Origin: Sordariomycetes sp. S80-01Y
Lineage: Eukaryota > Ascomycota > Sordariomycetes
Length of the DNA: 64,000 bases
Assembly (NCBI GenBank): GCA_037042185.1
Contig: JAXQJY010000025.1
Coordinates: 992,001-1,056,000 of the forward strand
Direction of reading: 5' to 3'
A program made the position numbers and the translations under genes. Under the pieces are notes generated by a model. It made no database searches and had not been told where the DNA came from. It was given only the letters and a program-made list of their open reading frames with translations. Position 1 is the stretch's first letter. Every line of letters starts with the position of its first letter. Positions 10,596-23,406 of the stretch are shown in pieces.

Positions 10596-13500
10596 CGCGA
10601 TAAGGTGGGGGTTGGGATGGATTTATGTTATCTGTTGACGTTTCTGCTTCAGAATCGACCATAACGACCGCGGGCATCGCAACGAGCCGATGATATCATG
10701 ATGAAATGGTCCATCAAGACTTCTTGGAAAGACGATGCAGAGGCACTATCCGTAAGGCTGAGGAGGAGCTCGGGGCCACCGTGGATCTCTGGGCGTGCTT
10801 ACCCCAGACTCAGATCTAGATCTCGTCGCACCCGACAAGCCTCGGCATTTGAGCAGAAAAGCGGCAAAAAGAAAAACCACCTGTAAATGCGTGATGGTCG
10901 GCAGATGCTGGGATTGCTGGCAGCCTGGTGCTGTTTTCCCGGGATCGACTGTTGGAACCATGCAAGCTTCCGTATGTAGTGTTGATGATCATCCTGAACA
11001 TGGCATTTTGCAATTGCCGATGTTGGGACTCAGTGCCCTTGACACTGTGTTAGTGTCATGGATACCTTTTGATGGGGCTTCAGTCTTTTGCTAAACATCC
11101 ATCAGACGCTGCTGGCAAAATGAAGGACACCAAGTCTCTGTCTCCGAGCACCGTCCACATGCTCTGCACCTTCATGGCTTCCCAGAGACCGGGGAGCATG
11201 CCACCGACATCGGGCACACAGGGAGAGAGTCACAAGCGTGCTCACCAAAAGCTGCAAGGAACCGAAGCCAGTAGCCTCTCCACCCCCGTCGCATATCTCC
11301 CCCCCCGCGCAGGAACCCACGATTGACGGTTCATGAGCCAAATGCAATTGTCAAGTAATATCTTCCCACCCGCGGGCGAAATGGTAGCTGATAAGAGAAC
11401 CCGAACCGATGCCTGGTGCAGTCAGTGCTATAAAAGGTTAGAGAGGGGAGAAGCGCCGAGCTGACGAATGGGACGGGAGCATGTCTTGCAGCCACTGTGG
11501 ATGTGCCTCCTGGCTGCGGATAGGCTCAGGGGGGCCAGGGGGGGTGTGTTGTTGGAGAGGTACTTGGCGATGCTATCTTTGGCAGCAGTGAAGCCATCGA
11601 GTCCAACCATTGAAGCCCGTGTCAGCGATAGGGCATTTCGAGATAGGGCTTTGCCCTCGCGCTGCCAGCTACGCAGGGACGAATCATGGGCTCCTGTTTT
11701 GGTGCACGGCTATGGAAAGATGATCGATAGTTGACGTCTATTGATTTCATTCTGGAGCCTGTTGGGAGTGCGGCGCTCCAGGTTGCGGGACGGCCATCAT
11801 GTTGGGGAGGGGAGGGCATCAGCTGAGCAAGCCACGGTGCCGCCTCCGTTGGCACCCATTCGCCATCCAACAGCAGCTTTCGCCTTCGCCTTCGCTGGTG
11901 GAAACGGCGCAGCAAACCCGCGAATGGAAAACGCCCCGTCTGAACGAGCTGCTTGCTCCGGTCTGTCCATGCCAGCCCGTCCTGAGATCGACACGTACAA
12001 GTAATACTGGTACAGGAACTCGATGGACTGCAGTAGTTGGCCTCACCGGTTTCTCACCTCACCTCCAAGGAAGAGGAGAGGATCGTGTCGTCATTGGCAT
12101 CAACTGGGCTGCAATCCATAATCCTGCTTTCCGTCTTCGCCGACGGTGAAGTCATTTGTCGTAACAGGTACCGTGATTGATAATCGCGGCGCGTCCGGGG
12201 GCGCGAAGCAAGGCACAGCCATCCTTCGCACCGTCGTCGCAACTTCAGTGATCTGACCCAACGTTCCAAACCGGCAGTTGTTGGTTCACGTGCACGGATC
12301 GGCACCGTCCATTATGCCGTTATGCAAATTGTGCATGAGAACCCGTCAAGAATCCCATCCAGAAAGTAGGCCAAAGTAACTGAGTGCCGGATAAACCCTC
12401 ACCGTGACTCGCAGGACAGGCACGGTCATCTGAGCCAGGTAATTAATGCCCAAGCAGCGCGCCATCAGCTCGCAGCCCACGCCCGCAAAGCTGAGCGGAT
12501 TCTGAGGGCAAGACGGTGGGAAACGGAGCGAGATCGAGATGGAGGGCTTGCGTGAAAGCCACAGCGATTGGACGGCGCGCCTCGCCAAGCGGGCGGACGG
12601 TCCTCATTGATCGAGGCGCAAGCCACAATTCGGATTGCGCATCGCGCCAACCGTCCGACAGCCCATCTTCTTCATCGTGGTGCCTGTTCCTGGCCATCGG
12701 GTGGCGGAGAGGCCGCTGCAGAAACGCCAGAAGCGCCCGGTTGCTTCTGCTTGACGACCAGCGGTGGCTGCGCCGAGTCCGATTACCTGCCTTCGAGAAG
12801 AGCAGCCCCCGAGGAACGATGGGTCCCCGGGGTAAGTACCTTTCGGTTGCCAAGATGGGCGTCCCGCGATGCCAATGCGGGTCATTGCCTGTCAATGGAT
12901 CGCGGAGAGGGACCGGGGTCCTGATTCCACGTCTTCCTCTTTCATCCCGCCATTAATTATCTGAGAACGCCTGTTGCTTCGGTGCCGAGACCAAGGAGCA
13001 GACAGCCCCATCCACTCTGGAACTCATCACCCGGTTGCATTAATGCAGTGCCGGAAGAATAAAGCTTTCAGGTGGCCAAATTGGCAGCGATGCCGAGGAA
13101 CGTCTCTTGGTCCGACTTGGTCTGATTTGGTCTGATCGGCGCCCTCGCGACCGCATCCAGCGATGGTGCAAAGCTGACTTACACGCGTTTCGATGATAGT
13201 CAGGCACAAGTGCCGCCCCCAGCGCGGCCCCCCGACCGTCTGTCAACCGAGGCCTTCTCCCCTTTAGACATTTGATTTTGGAAATGAAGGCGATGCGAAT
13301 TCAAGCTCGGATGGCGTCCGATACCCCTCAGCTTGGCAGACCGGACCCGAGAGGGCCAAGCGACCCCTTCCCCTTCCCAAGAAAAGGTACCTTGCAGAGG
13401 CGAGGGAGCGGAACCCGTTCTCAAGCAATGGAACAGAGGGGAGGGGGGCCGCATGACCTGCAGTTTACCCGTCGGAAAGCGCCTGAACCGTGTCGCGCGT

Positions 13501-14274
13501 CCCAAGTCGCGGGCCACCTGTGTCTACTTACCAACGACTGATCGCGGGGAAGCTCAGATTCCCAGTTTCAATAGTTTGAGCTTGACCGTCGCCGCGAGGC
13601 CCCTTGAATGTCGGCCAATATTGGAGTGGGCAGCAGCTCCGTTTTCTTATCGGATCCGGGCTCACCTACGCATGCAAGCCCACCTGGACGGGAGAACCAC
13701 GGGCATGCCTTCTCGACGGAGCAGAAGAGGACAGTCGATCTACGAAATAAAAGAGCCGATGGAGGGGAGAAGGACCGTCTCGATTCGGCACAAGGTGCCT
13801 TGTCGAACAAAGTCTCGACTCTCCCTCCTGTCTCTGACTGGAGGCCCAAGCTGCCCTAACTGGCCTGCGACTCCTCCGTTCTAGACGGACTGGCTCGGTC
13901 CTTGGGGGCGGACGAGGGTTGGACGGTCCAGAGGTACTTGCAGGCTATAGGCACACACCCCCGGGCTGCTGTTTCGGGCTCCGGCGGACGACAGTGCCAC
14001 TGTCAAGTGGTCGCTTGAGGCGCTGTCACTTCGCGGCGAGTCGCTGTGTTGGCTCCATGCCCAAGTTCCGGGCTAGAATAAGTTCCCCTGCTATTCCCTA
14101 CACTTGATTGCATTGCAATGAACGGAACAGACACATGTGTTATGATTGTATCGGTGATTGTTGAGTGAGACCGCCGTGCGCTTGACTCACCCGTGTCCAA
14201 AGCCCACAATGTCGAGCCGACACCGGCGCTCGTCACCGACCTGGATATCTCCCGATCCGAATTCCAGCCAACGT

Positions 14275-14298
14275 CAGCGCCAGCGCCAGCGCCAGCGC
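14275..14298. repeat. (CAGCGC)4 microsatellite
   Basis: Four perfect copies of a 6-bp unit lie within gene-free DNA. No coding context was found. Confidence 0.85.
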
Positions 14299-14763
14299 CT
14301 GAACGAGAATGACAAATGACGGGTTGAAGCACCTGACGATGGAGCCTCGTCATGCTGTGGCGCGTGGCTTGACCTAGCCTCGTCCACAAAAACCTGATGT
14401 CCAAATATTCCCACACTCGTGCCACTCCCATGCTGCCATGGTCGCCGGGAAAAGCGCAGGCTGCACCATCCAGAACCGAAATGCCATCATCAAGATATCC
14501 ACACTCGCGACGGGCTCTCTCCCACTCCGCAAGCTCCGACTCGGCCGCGGGGTCGCGATGTCCGCGAGGGCTGAGGCAGCAGAACGGGGCCCATTTCCAC
14601 AAAGCAGTGGAGTTGCCTCGCGCGGATGCTCGATAGACTGCCGGGGAATCGATTGCGAGGATGAAGCAGCGACCATGTGCATCTAGCCCCGATTCCCAAC
14701 GCTACGCCTGGGGTACGCCTCGTAGAGCCCGTCGGACGAAGTACTTTCGGACGAGGGGGAGGC

Positions 14764-14786
14764 TTAGGGCTGGGGTTAGGTTAGGG
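14764..14786. repeat. Short interstitial telomere-like stretch
   Basis: The sequence has two TTAGGG units joined by CTGGGGTTAGG. It is too short and imperfect to be a telomere. It could be a relic or chance in G-rich DNA. Confidence 0.4.
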
Positions 14787-16566
14787 CATCGAAGTGAGGG
14801 CATCGCCAGTTATTGGCCGCCTTGCGTCGCCAGGAACGAACAGCTGGCGGTGCCCAGTCGATGCCAGGGACCGCCAGACAGGCACGCACGGGAGCCCGGA
14901 TGCACGGGGTTGAACGTGCCAGCGCATGCCAGGAACCTCGCATTATCGTCATCGTCACTCTTGACAGCAGCGTATTCCTTGCCGCTGGCCCAGTGCCTTG
15001 TCCTGGTTCGGATGCACGTCACCGTGGGAAAGAAAACCTCCGTCTGATCGACCGTGTATAATTAATTTTTTTTTTGCCCTTGCCGAGGATTGTCGAGGCC
15101 ACTTCCCCATGCTCTTCTCCAAAGAAAGTGAGGGGAGACGGACGGGCGATCGTCCCTGTTCCATGCCATCCGCCCGCCGGGTGCCACGGGGGCCCGTGTG
15201 GGTGGGAGAGCTAGGCGCACCGGTGCGAGACCATGTGAGCGACGAGCATCCTTAATTGTGACTGACGTTTATGGGCAGGAGGGGGAAAAAAAGTTGAGGT
15301 TCCTGATCGTCATTTCACGGGGGAGATGAAGTTGACTGCTCTGTCTTGACTGTTAATCACGGATGCAGGGCGATGGCAACTTACACGAAAACAGGGCAAA
15401 CACCTCCCTGTGACCGCGGGTCCGTCAACCAAAGACCGTCGACTTTATTCACGGTATCCTTCATAACTTTCCGTGAATGAATGCAACAACACCTTCCCAT
15501 CAGCGATCCAGGTCAGCTGCACTCTCGAACAGTGGCCTTCCAGGTAAGGTACATACCTACCGTGCCCAGTACTCAGCCCCCATGATGCGCCATGCCCAGG
15601 ACGTTCCATCGCATTCCAGGTGTTGCTTCGTACGCTGCTCTTCAATCAGGACAAGTACGGCCTACCTTTCCAGGGCGCTAACGGAACACCCCCCTCTTCG
15701 AGGCCGTCGGCCTGTCAAGTGCACCACGTCGCTTGTCCGTATGATCTGCTAGTCTAGTCTGGGGGTCACGGGCCAATTGCGGGCTTCGGGGGCTACTGAG
15801 GTGAGCAGACGGGGCACGAGTATACCGGCGGGACTGTTAAAGGCATTGTGCTGTAACGAGCATCCAAGAACCGGTGGCAGTGACGCGAGCATCCAATGCC
15901 AGGGAGCTCCAGGCGCCTCAGTCTCGTCTGCCACGGTCAATAGGAGGCAGTCATTTGAACGCGACATGTTACGGGGGGGAGAGGCGCAATCAGGCAGGCC
16001 TGCCAGCCAGGCAAGCACCTCCCTGGGCAGCGCCGCGGGCTCACCTGGGGCACCTGAGCCACCCCACCGTCACAGCGCCTGGCGTGCCTCCGAGTCGCAT
16101 CAGGATACATCGACGATGGGCGGAGTAGCGCGCGGCAGTCGTGTACTCTGTATCCCTCCCCCCTCTCTTTGTTCCCAACTTAGAGAGACACCCCCCCTGG
16201 CCCTTGTACCTCCCAGTTCGTGACCGTGACCTGGGCTATCCACGCACACACGCCAGAAGCGACACGCCCTCACCTTGGGACTGGCTGATCTGACCTCTGG
16301 CTCCTGTTGGTCTTGGGTCCTGCCGAACGCTCCTCCTCCTCCAAAATATTATTTCTCATTCCAACTCTTGGTTACGTTACCCAAACTTTTTTTTTTTTGC
16401 CCTCCTACCGTGCTCTGCTTTCTTGCTACGCTTGTAACAACATCGTCTACGCGGACTCGACACTGGCTTCGCTTTCCCATCGAGCCATTCAACACCTCGC
16501 ACCGACGGGCGAAGCTTACCACATCTGCCTGTCCTGAGGGAACCCCACCACGTGTGTCTGGCCACA

Positions 16567-18128
16567 ATGGCGTCTTCAAGAGTATGTCCTCGCGCCTACG
16601 CAAGCTGGTCGATTCCACCGCCCCAAGCATTTATCACAGCCCTGTTGAGAAGTTACGGAGATGCCGCTCGCGGTGGGAATCTTCAATTCATCGCCCCGAA
16701 CACTACCGAGCACTGCAAGGAGACTCTGCTGACCGCAGCCCAATGACAGGATATGAACCCGTCCGCAAGGCCTCTGGCTCACCAGCCACGGCATTCCATG
16801 TCCAATTCCTCCGCTACTGGGCTGCCTGGGCGCTCTGGCAGCCATGCTCGCACCAACTCGCACTCCTCGTCCTTGCTCTCCAGCTCGCTCAACCCCAACT
16901 ACCGCGTCACTCGACGCAAGTCCGTCACCGGCCCCAACGCCAACTTGGCAGCCGTGTCGGCACTCGTACAAGGAGCCGGCGAGAAGTCGGCGGCTGTTCC
17001 CATTGCCGGACGCAGGCACACCTTCTCCAAGTCTGGGCGTGGTGGTCTCGCGGGGTCGCTCCCTTCACCTCCAGCCAGCTTGCCCGGGCCCGGTGCAGCC
17101 AACGAGACGAGCGCCATCGACGATGCGAACGAGTCGGCCGACGACGGTACATCCAGGATTGCCAATGCGCGAGCTCGGCGTGCTTCCGATGGTCAGCCTC
17201 TGACCAAGGAAGGCAAGAAGAACGCCAAGGGCGAGCTGACCTGTCGAGTATGCGGCAAGGGATACAAACATTCGAGCTGCTTGACGAAACACTTGTGCGT
17301 AGCCTCCCCCCTCCCCGTCGTAGCATTTTCCTTTGTCTTTAGGACATTTGCCCCTAGCCAGTGCGGGATGAAGACACAGATTTGTTGACTTCACTGGATA
17401 GGTGGGAACACACTCCCGAATGGTCCTACACTTCAAAGCTCTTGATTTCCAAGCATCAGCAAGTCCAGCTTCTTGAGGCGGCGACGGTGCTCGTCGGCAT
17501 GAACGGGAAGAAGGACGGCGAGGCCACGCCTCCAGAGTCGACCAAGGACTCTACCAGTGACGTCGAGTCCGCGGCGTCGCCAGATGCTTTTGCGTACTCC
17601 GAGGGCGATCGCCTCAGCTCAGCTGACACGACCCCGCCGCCCCAGGCTGAAGCCTTCCGCAACAAGCGTCACAGCAGTACCAGCGTCTTCGGAAGGTCAT
17701 ATCAGTCAGGTCCTTTCATGGGCAGCCTGCCGCAAAGCACTGGGTTAGGCCACGCGCGTAAACCCAGCGACCCCCGCCCGACTTCGTCAGGCGTGAACAA
17801 CACTGGCCAGGACGACAGTGACCTTGCGGCCGCGTTGGAACTCCAGACTCTTAGTGGTAGTCTCGGCAGCAACCAGGGCTCGACCGGCACCGTGATGTTG
17901 AAGGACGCGCCGCCCGTGCCACCCATCCCTACGCAATACCAAGGCCAAGCCTCGTCATTCGGCGGTAGCTTCATGAACAGCTTCCCTCGGAGACAGCCAG
18001 AAAGCTTTACGCGTGGCGGGGGGGAGGACGTTCAGATGGGCGGTTCTTCCGATTCGGTCGCGGACGACGTCGATATGCACGCTCGCAGCGCTCGGGGCGA
18101 TGACGAGGTTTTCCACATGGATGATTAA
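16567..18128 (+). CDS. C2H2-type zinc-finger protein (single finger)
   Basis: Three exons (16567-16581, 16750-17294, 17402-18128) give 428 residues. Exon 1 codes only MASSR; the frame continues as DMNPSARPLAHQ after a 168-nt intron with a CTGACCG branch site. The only folded element I recognise is one C2H2 finger at about residues 168-190: CRVCGKGYKHSSCLTKHLWEH, with an intron splitting the L codon before WEH. The following segment (TSKLLISKHQQVQLLEAA) looks helical and conserved. The flanks are Ser/Pro/Gly-rich and disordered. The C-terminal end is acidic (DDEVFHMDD), suggesting an activation region. A nuclear DNA-binding or regulatory role is inferred; targets are unknown. The 6-kb gene-free upstream region could hold extended regulation. 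Confidence 0.8.
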
Positions 18129-18789
18129 CGTCGGTAGGTAACGGAGCTCATAATAGTGATATCTGGAGCTTTGGGTTAGGTGTTAGCTACGGCGTTGAAC
18201 CCGCATATCTTGGGGCGGCAATGGGAAGTGACTGGCGTCTCTTTTGTATGATGACCACGAACTGTATGGGCTGGGTTGGTCCGCGGATACCTTGGCACCG
18301 ATGAGTGGGAAACTGGTCCGGCAGCGACTGGGCGATGATGCAACCACGAGGTTAAAGTAAGGTAGACCGGCGTCGAGCGAACAGCCGTAAGAAAAATAAT
18401 TAAAAAAACCACCCTCAAACACTTCGGAAGGAGTCCTTTCTTGACTTGTAGCCGCAGGAAAATATCCGATAAGGCGGTGAAGGCAATCAACCACTGGCCA
18501 CCTCAAGCGCCGCTGCGTGTTGTTGGTCTCGTGGGGGGAGCTGCTTTCCGATCGGAAAGTGCTGAGGACTTGTCCGGCATAGATTTGCTTGTTGGCTGAA
18601 CATCCACAGAGAGTGTTGGCTGCCGGCTTCGCTTTGGCAGAGAAAAGGAACGTCTCCGGCGTCTTTAGGCTGAGGGCTTGAGTGACCTTGCGATGCTCAC
18701 CCATACCGAAAAAACGTGCTGAGCCCTTTTGTCATGCGAAACGGCCAAATCTGTTGCAGATACCCCAGGAGGCATGTATGGTCGTTCGA
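18129..18789. other. Convergent 3' region between the C2H2 gene and DHFR
   Basis: These 661 bp lie between two convergent stop codons and should hold both 3' UTRs. A 173-codon open frame on the minus strand (18183-18704) has no recognisable domain and I do not call it. Confidence 0.45.
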
Positions 18790-19465
18790 TTAGTTCTTCT
18801 CCCACAGCTGAAACTCATACTTTGTGCCCGCCTCCTCCTGTCCGCCCTCCTGGATAGTCTCGCCAGTCCACTGCTCGAGGTCCGCCCTCTCTTTCCTAGT
18901 CCAGTCCTCGCTCTGGCCCAGATCCACGGGAAAGAAGGTATCGCACTCGAACTCCCGCTCAATGCTCGTCAACAACACGCGCCTGCTCTCCTCCCTCTTG
19001 AGCGCGGCGTCGTAGATCTGGGCGCCGCCCATGACAAAGACCCGCGCGACAGATTGCGCTTGCGCCACTAAGCTCAGCGCCTGCTCGAGAGAAGACACAC
19101 GCACTGGTTCGGAAACAGGCGGGAGGGTTGACGGAGGAGGCGAGGGCGCCGAGCGCGTAATGATGATGTTGAGTCGGTTCTTGAGCGGCCTGAACTTTTC
19201 GGGGATGGAGTCCCAAGTCTTGCGGCCCATGATGACTGCATTGACAGAACCAGATGGCGCCTGCCCCCCGTGAACCTGGTGATCAGCCCATTTTTGCGTT
19301 TCTGATTACAGATAGCGGGTGGCCTACCGTTGGTGGCACCCGTGTGGTGACGCGTGCGAAGTACTGCATCTCCTTGCGCAGGCCAGACCACGGCATGGAA
19401 CCATGAAGGCCGATGCCCATGTTGCGCGTCGCGGCGACGATGAGTGTCAGATCTTTTGACGCCAT
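18790..19465 (-). CDS. dfr1: Dihydrofolate reductase
   Basis: Two exons (19465-19328 and 19275-18790) give 207 residues. The enzyme reduces dihydrofolate to tetrahydrofolate with NADPH for thymidylate and purine synthesis in the cytosol. N-terminal LTLIVAATRNMGIGLHGSMPW is the canonical start. The catalytic acid is E32 in LRKEMQYFARVT. NADPH-binding signatures follow: VIMGRKTWDSIP, NIIITRS and VFVMGGAQIYDAAL. The C terminus (KYEFQLWEKN) matches the family. The 52-nt intron falls between PPT and VHGGQ and keeps phase 0. Length is typical for fungal DHFR. Confidence 0.95.
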
Positions 19466-20153
19466 TTTCAGTGGTTGAAGTGATAATGAACGAGTTGTGT
19501 CCAGAGGAGGGGCAGAGATGATGCTTAGATGCGTATTGTTGCCTAGCTCACTAGCTGCGATGACCGTCAACACTGGATGCCCTGGATAGGAAAATGCACG
19601 TGATGGTAACGCCGAGAGCTCAAGAAGATGGGAGACAGAGGAAGGTGATGGATCTTGAAGCCACGTGTGATGGCGTGGAGGTTTCGTTCCGGCGAAGCGG
19701 TTCTTGCGCCTCAAGTGTGATGCCTTAACTCAAGCTTTGAGATCAGTGGAAGGCGCAGGGTCTTGTATTACCGCCAGAAGGTCACGGTCTGCTCAAGTCT
19801 CAAGGAACGGCGTTCTGAGAGAAGACACTGGCACAGGAGGCAGGGAGGGGTGGGGTGAATCTTGAAGGGAACAACGATGCTCGCGCAGTGAAGGCTCTGC
19901 AAGCGCTCACGGTGGTTCCCCTAGCGACTGGCGAGCCGAAGCTGGGAGGACGTCACCGCGCCCCACTGATCTCCCATCATCGTCGTCGCTGCCGTCACCC
20001 ACAACAGATCGCCTAGGCTCTCTTACTTTTTTCTTTCCTGTCCACCCCTCGCAAACCTCCCGTCGCGCTCTTCCACCAGCCATTCCTTTGCGCGCACCGT
20101 CGCAGCATCCATTTCAATATTTCCATCAACGACTGATCACTGCGAAAGCGACA
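19466..20153. other. Divergent intergenic region, DHFR / membrane protein
   Basis: These 688 bp hold two divergent promoters. The last 150 bp before 20154 are C/T-rich. No gene is seen. Confidence 0.45.
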
Positions 20154-21322
20154 ATGCCCACCCGTCGCAGCGCCGCCGCCGCCAGCAAGGCCGAAGCTTC
20201 AAGCTCCGTGTCTGACGTCGTCGCAAAGGCAAGCAGCAAGGCCAACGAAGCGCAGGAGAAGGCATTGGAGAAGAAGGACGATGCCAAGGCGCTGGTACAT
20301 AATGCGGCAACCAAGCGATCCAAGCTTCCTCCCGCAGCGCAGTTTCCTCTGGCAGCGCTGTTGAGCTTTGCGATGGCAAGCCTGGGATACAGTCTTCTCG
20401 GGGAGGTTACCAAGGGTGAGCTGGCAAGCGTGAGCCGGAGCCAGGACACGTGGGCTGAGGTTTCGATTCTGGCGGGATGGAGATTGTAAGCGCGCAATGT
20501 TATACGAATGTACTCGAATACTGACTTGCGCAGGGTTGAGCTTGCCCTGGGCTGGTACGGACAGCTTGATAGCTTCGATGTTGCTGCGCTCGACCTCCTT
20601 TCCCACGGTCCTTCTGTAAGCTCTCTTAATACCATGCTGCGTGACTTCACTGACCCTAGCAGCTGTATCTGTTGACGGCTTTCTACTCCCTCAGCCCCGG
20701 CACGGCTATCGCCTCCCTTTTCATCGACATCCTATCCGTCGCCGTCCCCTTCTTCCTCCTCCGCCCCCTCGCAGCGGTACACACGCCCGGCTCCGCCCTC
20801 CCCAACCGCGAGCTCATCGATCCTTTCCTCCAGACGATCACGTCTCTCCTCTCTGCGACAATCTACTGCGTCACTATCGTCCTGTCGCTTCGCATGCTCC
20901 TTCCCCGCGTGCTGATCGTCTACTTCGCGGGTCTGCCCACCCTCGAGCCCGCGTACGCCGCTTCCTACGTTGGCATGGTGCCTGTGGCCTTGGCCTTCGG
21001 TGTCGCCGCAAACGTGCTCATCTTCGCGCCTTACGCGACGACGGGCAAGGCCAACGATGACGACAGGATCGGGGAGTTCGACCCGGCCTCCGCAACGCTC
21101 AGGGAGACGGTTGAGTGGAACTTTTTGGGATACACGGCCAAGACCAAGGTCGTAGTCATCCGCACGGCGCTTGCCTGCTTTGTCACTGCGGTCAACACGT
21201 ACCTCGCCTGCACGATGACCATCTATGGCATCCAGTCGACAGGCGCAGCCGTCTACGCTGGAGTGTGGGTGCTCGCAGCCCTGGCTTCGGGTCTGGGGCT
21301 GGGCCTCGTAGGAGAAGATTAA
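20154..21322 (+). CDS. Unknown multi-pass membrane protein
   Basis: Three exons (20154-20485, 20534-20615, 20663-21322) give 357 residues. I do not recognise the family. The N-terminal 70 residues are Ala/Ser/Lys-rich (TRRSAAAASKAEASSS, KALEKKDDAKALVHN) and probably cytosolic. About six hydrophobic segments follow, for example FPLAALLSFAMASLGYSLLG, IASLFIDILSVAVPFFLL, TSLLSATIYCVTIVLSL, VGMVPVALAFGVAANVLIF, TALACFVTAVNTYLACTM and VYAGVWVLAALASGLGLGL. A charged loop (TGKANDDDRIGEFDPASATL) separates segments 4 and 5. The second intron ends in a tandem TAGCAG acceptor, so the protein may carry or lack one Gln. It is probably a conserved fungal membrane protein. Confidence 0.75.
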
Positions 21323-22636
21323 GGGGTGGGTGGTGTCTGGTCAGCTCGTGTCATGACCACAGCGTTCAGCCCTACCGGGCGTCAGCTGGCGCCGTCCGAG
21401 CGGTACTCTATCCCGCCGGGCATGCCGGAGTTGCCGTGAGCGCTACACTTATCTCAAAAGCCTCTCATCGTGGAAGCAGGCGGTGATGCCAGAGGGAAAA
21501 TGTAGGGGGTGGGGAAAAGGAGTCATGGCGGAGGAACGGTCTGGCATACGGGATTGTAGTTCATCCGTCGGGGTTTGGAGTACGTATCCGATTTGCTCTT
21601 TGCTTAGATATTCGTCTATACCCTTTATTTATTTTCTCTTTTCTCGTCACGCGGGCTCTTTCCCAGGCTGTGCCTATGATGTGATGACCTTACATGGGTG
21701 ATTATCTGCGCGCCGTTCAACCGGCGGCCAGGTTCACGGGCACAAGCGGTTGAAGCCCCTCACCGGATCGAGGTTGAGGGCATCTCCGACGTAGACTACG
21801 TCCGTCTTTATTCTTGCGGCCTGGAGATTGGTCCGGGCGGATGGGCAGGGCCCGCAGCGATTTATAATTAGAACCACATGGGCCGGCGTCGCATGCAATA
21901 AAGATGTGCGGTTTCTGGTGTGACACAAGTCTGCTCGAAATGTCTTGGGGCGGAGGCTGCACGCTGGGAGCCTACGGCCAACGCAGGACGGACGGTGTCT
22001 GGGCATGGCACGGCATCATGACGTCTGGGGCTGGGGGATGGGGATGCGACTCTCCAAAGGGGGGTGGCATTGACGAGTTGACTACCTTACCTAGCTGGAC
22101 TAATTGCAGGCGGGCCTAGGGCTGCGACGGATCCCACGAGGCTTTCTCCAGCGCCATCCCTTCGCTCCGCACCGTAGAGGAGAGGTCTGACAGGGCAGCA
22201 GGGGTGGGGAAGAAGAAGGATGGGGAGCTGAAGAAGGCCAATATATCGGATCAGCGACCGCAGATCTTCAATACGACCAGCCTGTCGAGACGGAGAACGC
22301 ACGAACGCGGTGGCGGTGTGTAGGTTTGACAGCTGCCCTCCCGAACCACCTCGAATGCCGGTCCAATCCAAGTGGCAGCGCCGGTGGGCACCGAAGCACC
22401 GAAGTGTCAGTGGCTTGAAATATGAAGCAGTCTAACGAGACGGGCCAGCGATCGCTGCTGCAGCGGACATTGGCAGCTCTGGCTTCGAGGGCGCTGTATG
22501 GCACGCTAGGAGGCACAGGCTGGAGCTGGCGGGCACTACTACCGTACGAGGTGTCACTCGAACGAGGACCTTGGACCAGTACGTGCCATGATCATGATAG
22601 TGCGCCACTGTCCTTGTCCACGGGTCCGCCACACGC

Positions 22637-22665
22637 ATGGATGGATGGAGGGAGGGATGGATGGA
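22637..22665. repeat. (ATGG)n/(GGAG)n microsatellite
   Basis: A run of ATGG units is interrupted in the middle by GGAGGGAGGG. It is non-coding. Confidence 0.8.
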
Positions 22666-23140
22666 GAATTCCGAGCCGGACGTTTCAATTTCAGAGCCAC
22701 TGGCACTGGCCAGCGTGCCCTGTTCGGTTCCGGTCCGCATCTCAGATCACTAAGTTGCACTCACTATCTCCCCCTCACCCACTCGCTCGTTCGCTCGCTC
22801 GCACTCGACAAATCCTCATCTTCACCTCACAGGACTCAATAGGCCGCACCACACCACATACTCTTCTGCAAGTGCTCCTCTTCTGCACCAGCACCTCAGC
22901 TCTGCCATCATCGAATTGATCCGCCGTCACATCTCGTCTTTCCGCTGCATACAGGGTCCCCCACCCCGTGCGCCTTGCGGGAGCTCTTGCAGCAGTCTAG
23001 TGCCCCTGTCATCGTCACCACCACTCATCTTGCACCTACACGCCAGCCGGACACCGGACCATGGCTTAATGAGAAGCCCCTCCGTCTGGGCGTCCAATAT
23101 CACCTTGAGCTCTCCCTCTCCCTCCCTCCCGGCTTCCAGC

Positions 23141-23177
23141 CAACAGCAGCCACCAGCAGCCACCAGCAGCCACCAGC
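23141..23177. repeat. 10-bp tandem repeat (CACCAGCAGC)
   Basis: About 3.7 copies of CACCAGCAGC lie head to tail, the first slightly degenerate. They sit about 230 bp upstream of the TATA box of the next gene. Confidence 0.8.
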
Positions 23178-23396
23178 CTCCAGCCTTGCGTCCGCTCAGC
23201 TTAGTCTTCTGCCGCTTACCACGGAACTGGCCGTCGATAATACTGGCAGGGGCACGCACATGTGATGATAGCCCGGCATACAGCTGTCAACTCGTCCTCG
23301 CCTCGTTTTTCGGGACCAACCCCCTGGGGAGCTATGAGTCTGCGGCTGGAATAGACGGAAGCCTACCCTCTTTTCCCGGGCGCAGGACGAGGCACC

Positions 23397-23406
23397 TATA
23401 TATAAG
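23397..23406 (+). promoter_or_regulatory. TATA box TATATATAAG
   Basis: This is a strong TATA element. It lies only 3-18 bp before the in-frame ATGs at 23409 and 23424, so transcription most likely starts downstream of those. That argues for the ATG at 23499 as the real start of the bactofilin-like gene. Confidence 0.6.

Larger units (their letters stand above)
10416..16566. other. 6.15-kb region without a supported gene
   Basis: Open frames are present on both strands but are short, overlap each other in several frames, lack recognisable domains and do not join through good introns. The sequence is GC-rich with simple repeats: (CAGCGC)4 at 14275-14298, a TTAGGG-rich stretch at 14764-14786, and T runs near 15063 and 16386. 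The last 300 bp are pyrimidine-rich and likely hold the promoter and leader of the downstream C2H2 gene. I see no transposon ends or transposase fragments. Confidence 0.5.

Noticed and set aside
18183-18704. 173-codon open frame on the minus strand between the C2H2 gene and DHFR
   Set aside because: It lies where two 3' UTRs should be, has no recognisable domain, and no promoter space or introns support it.
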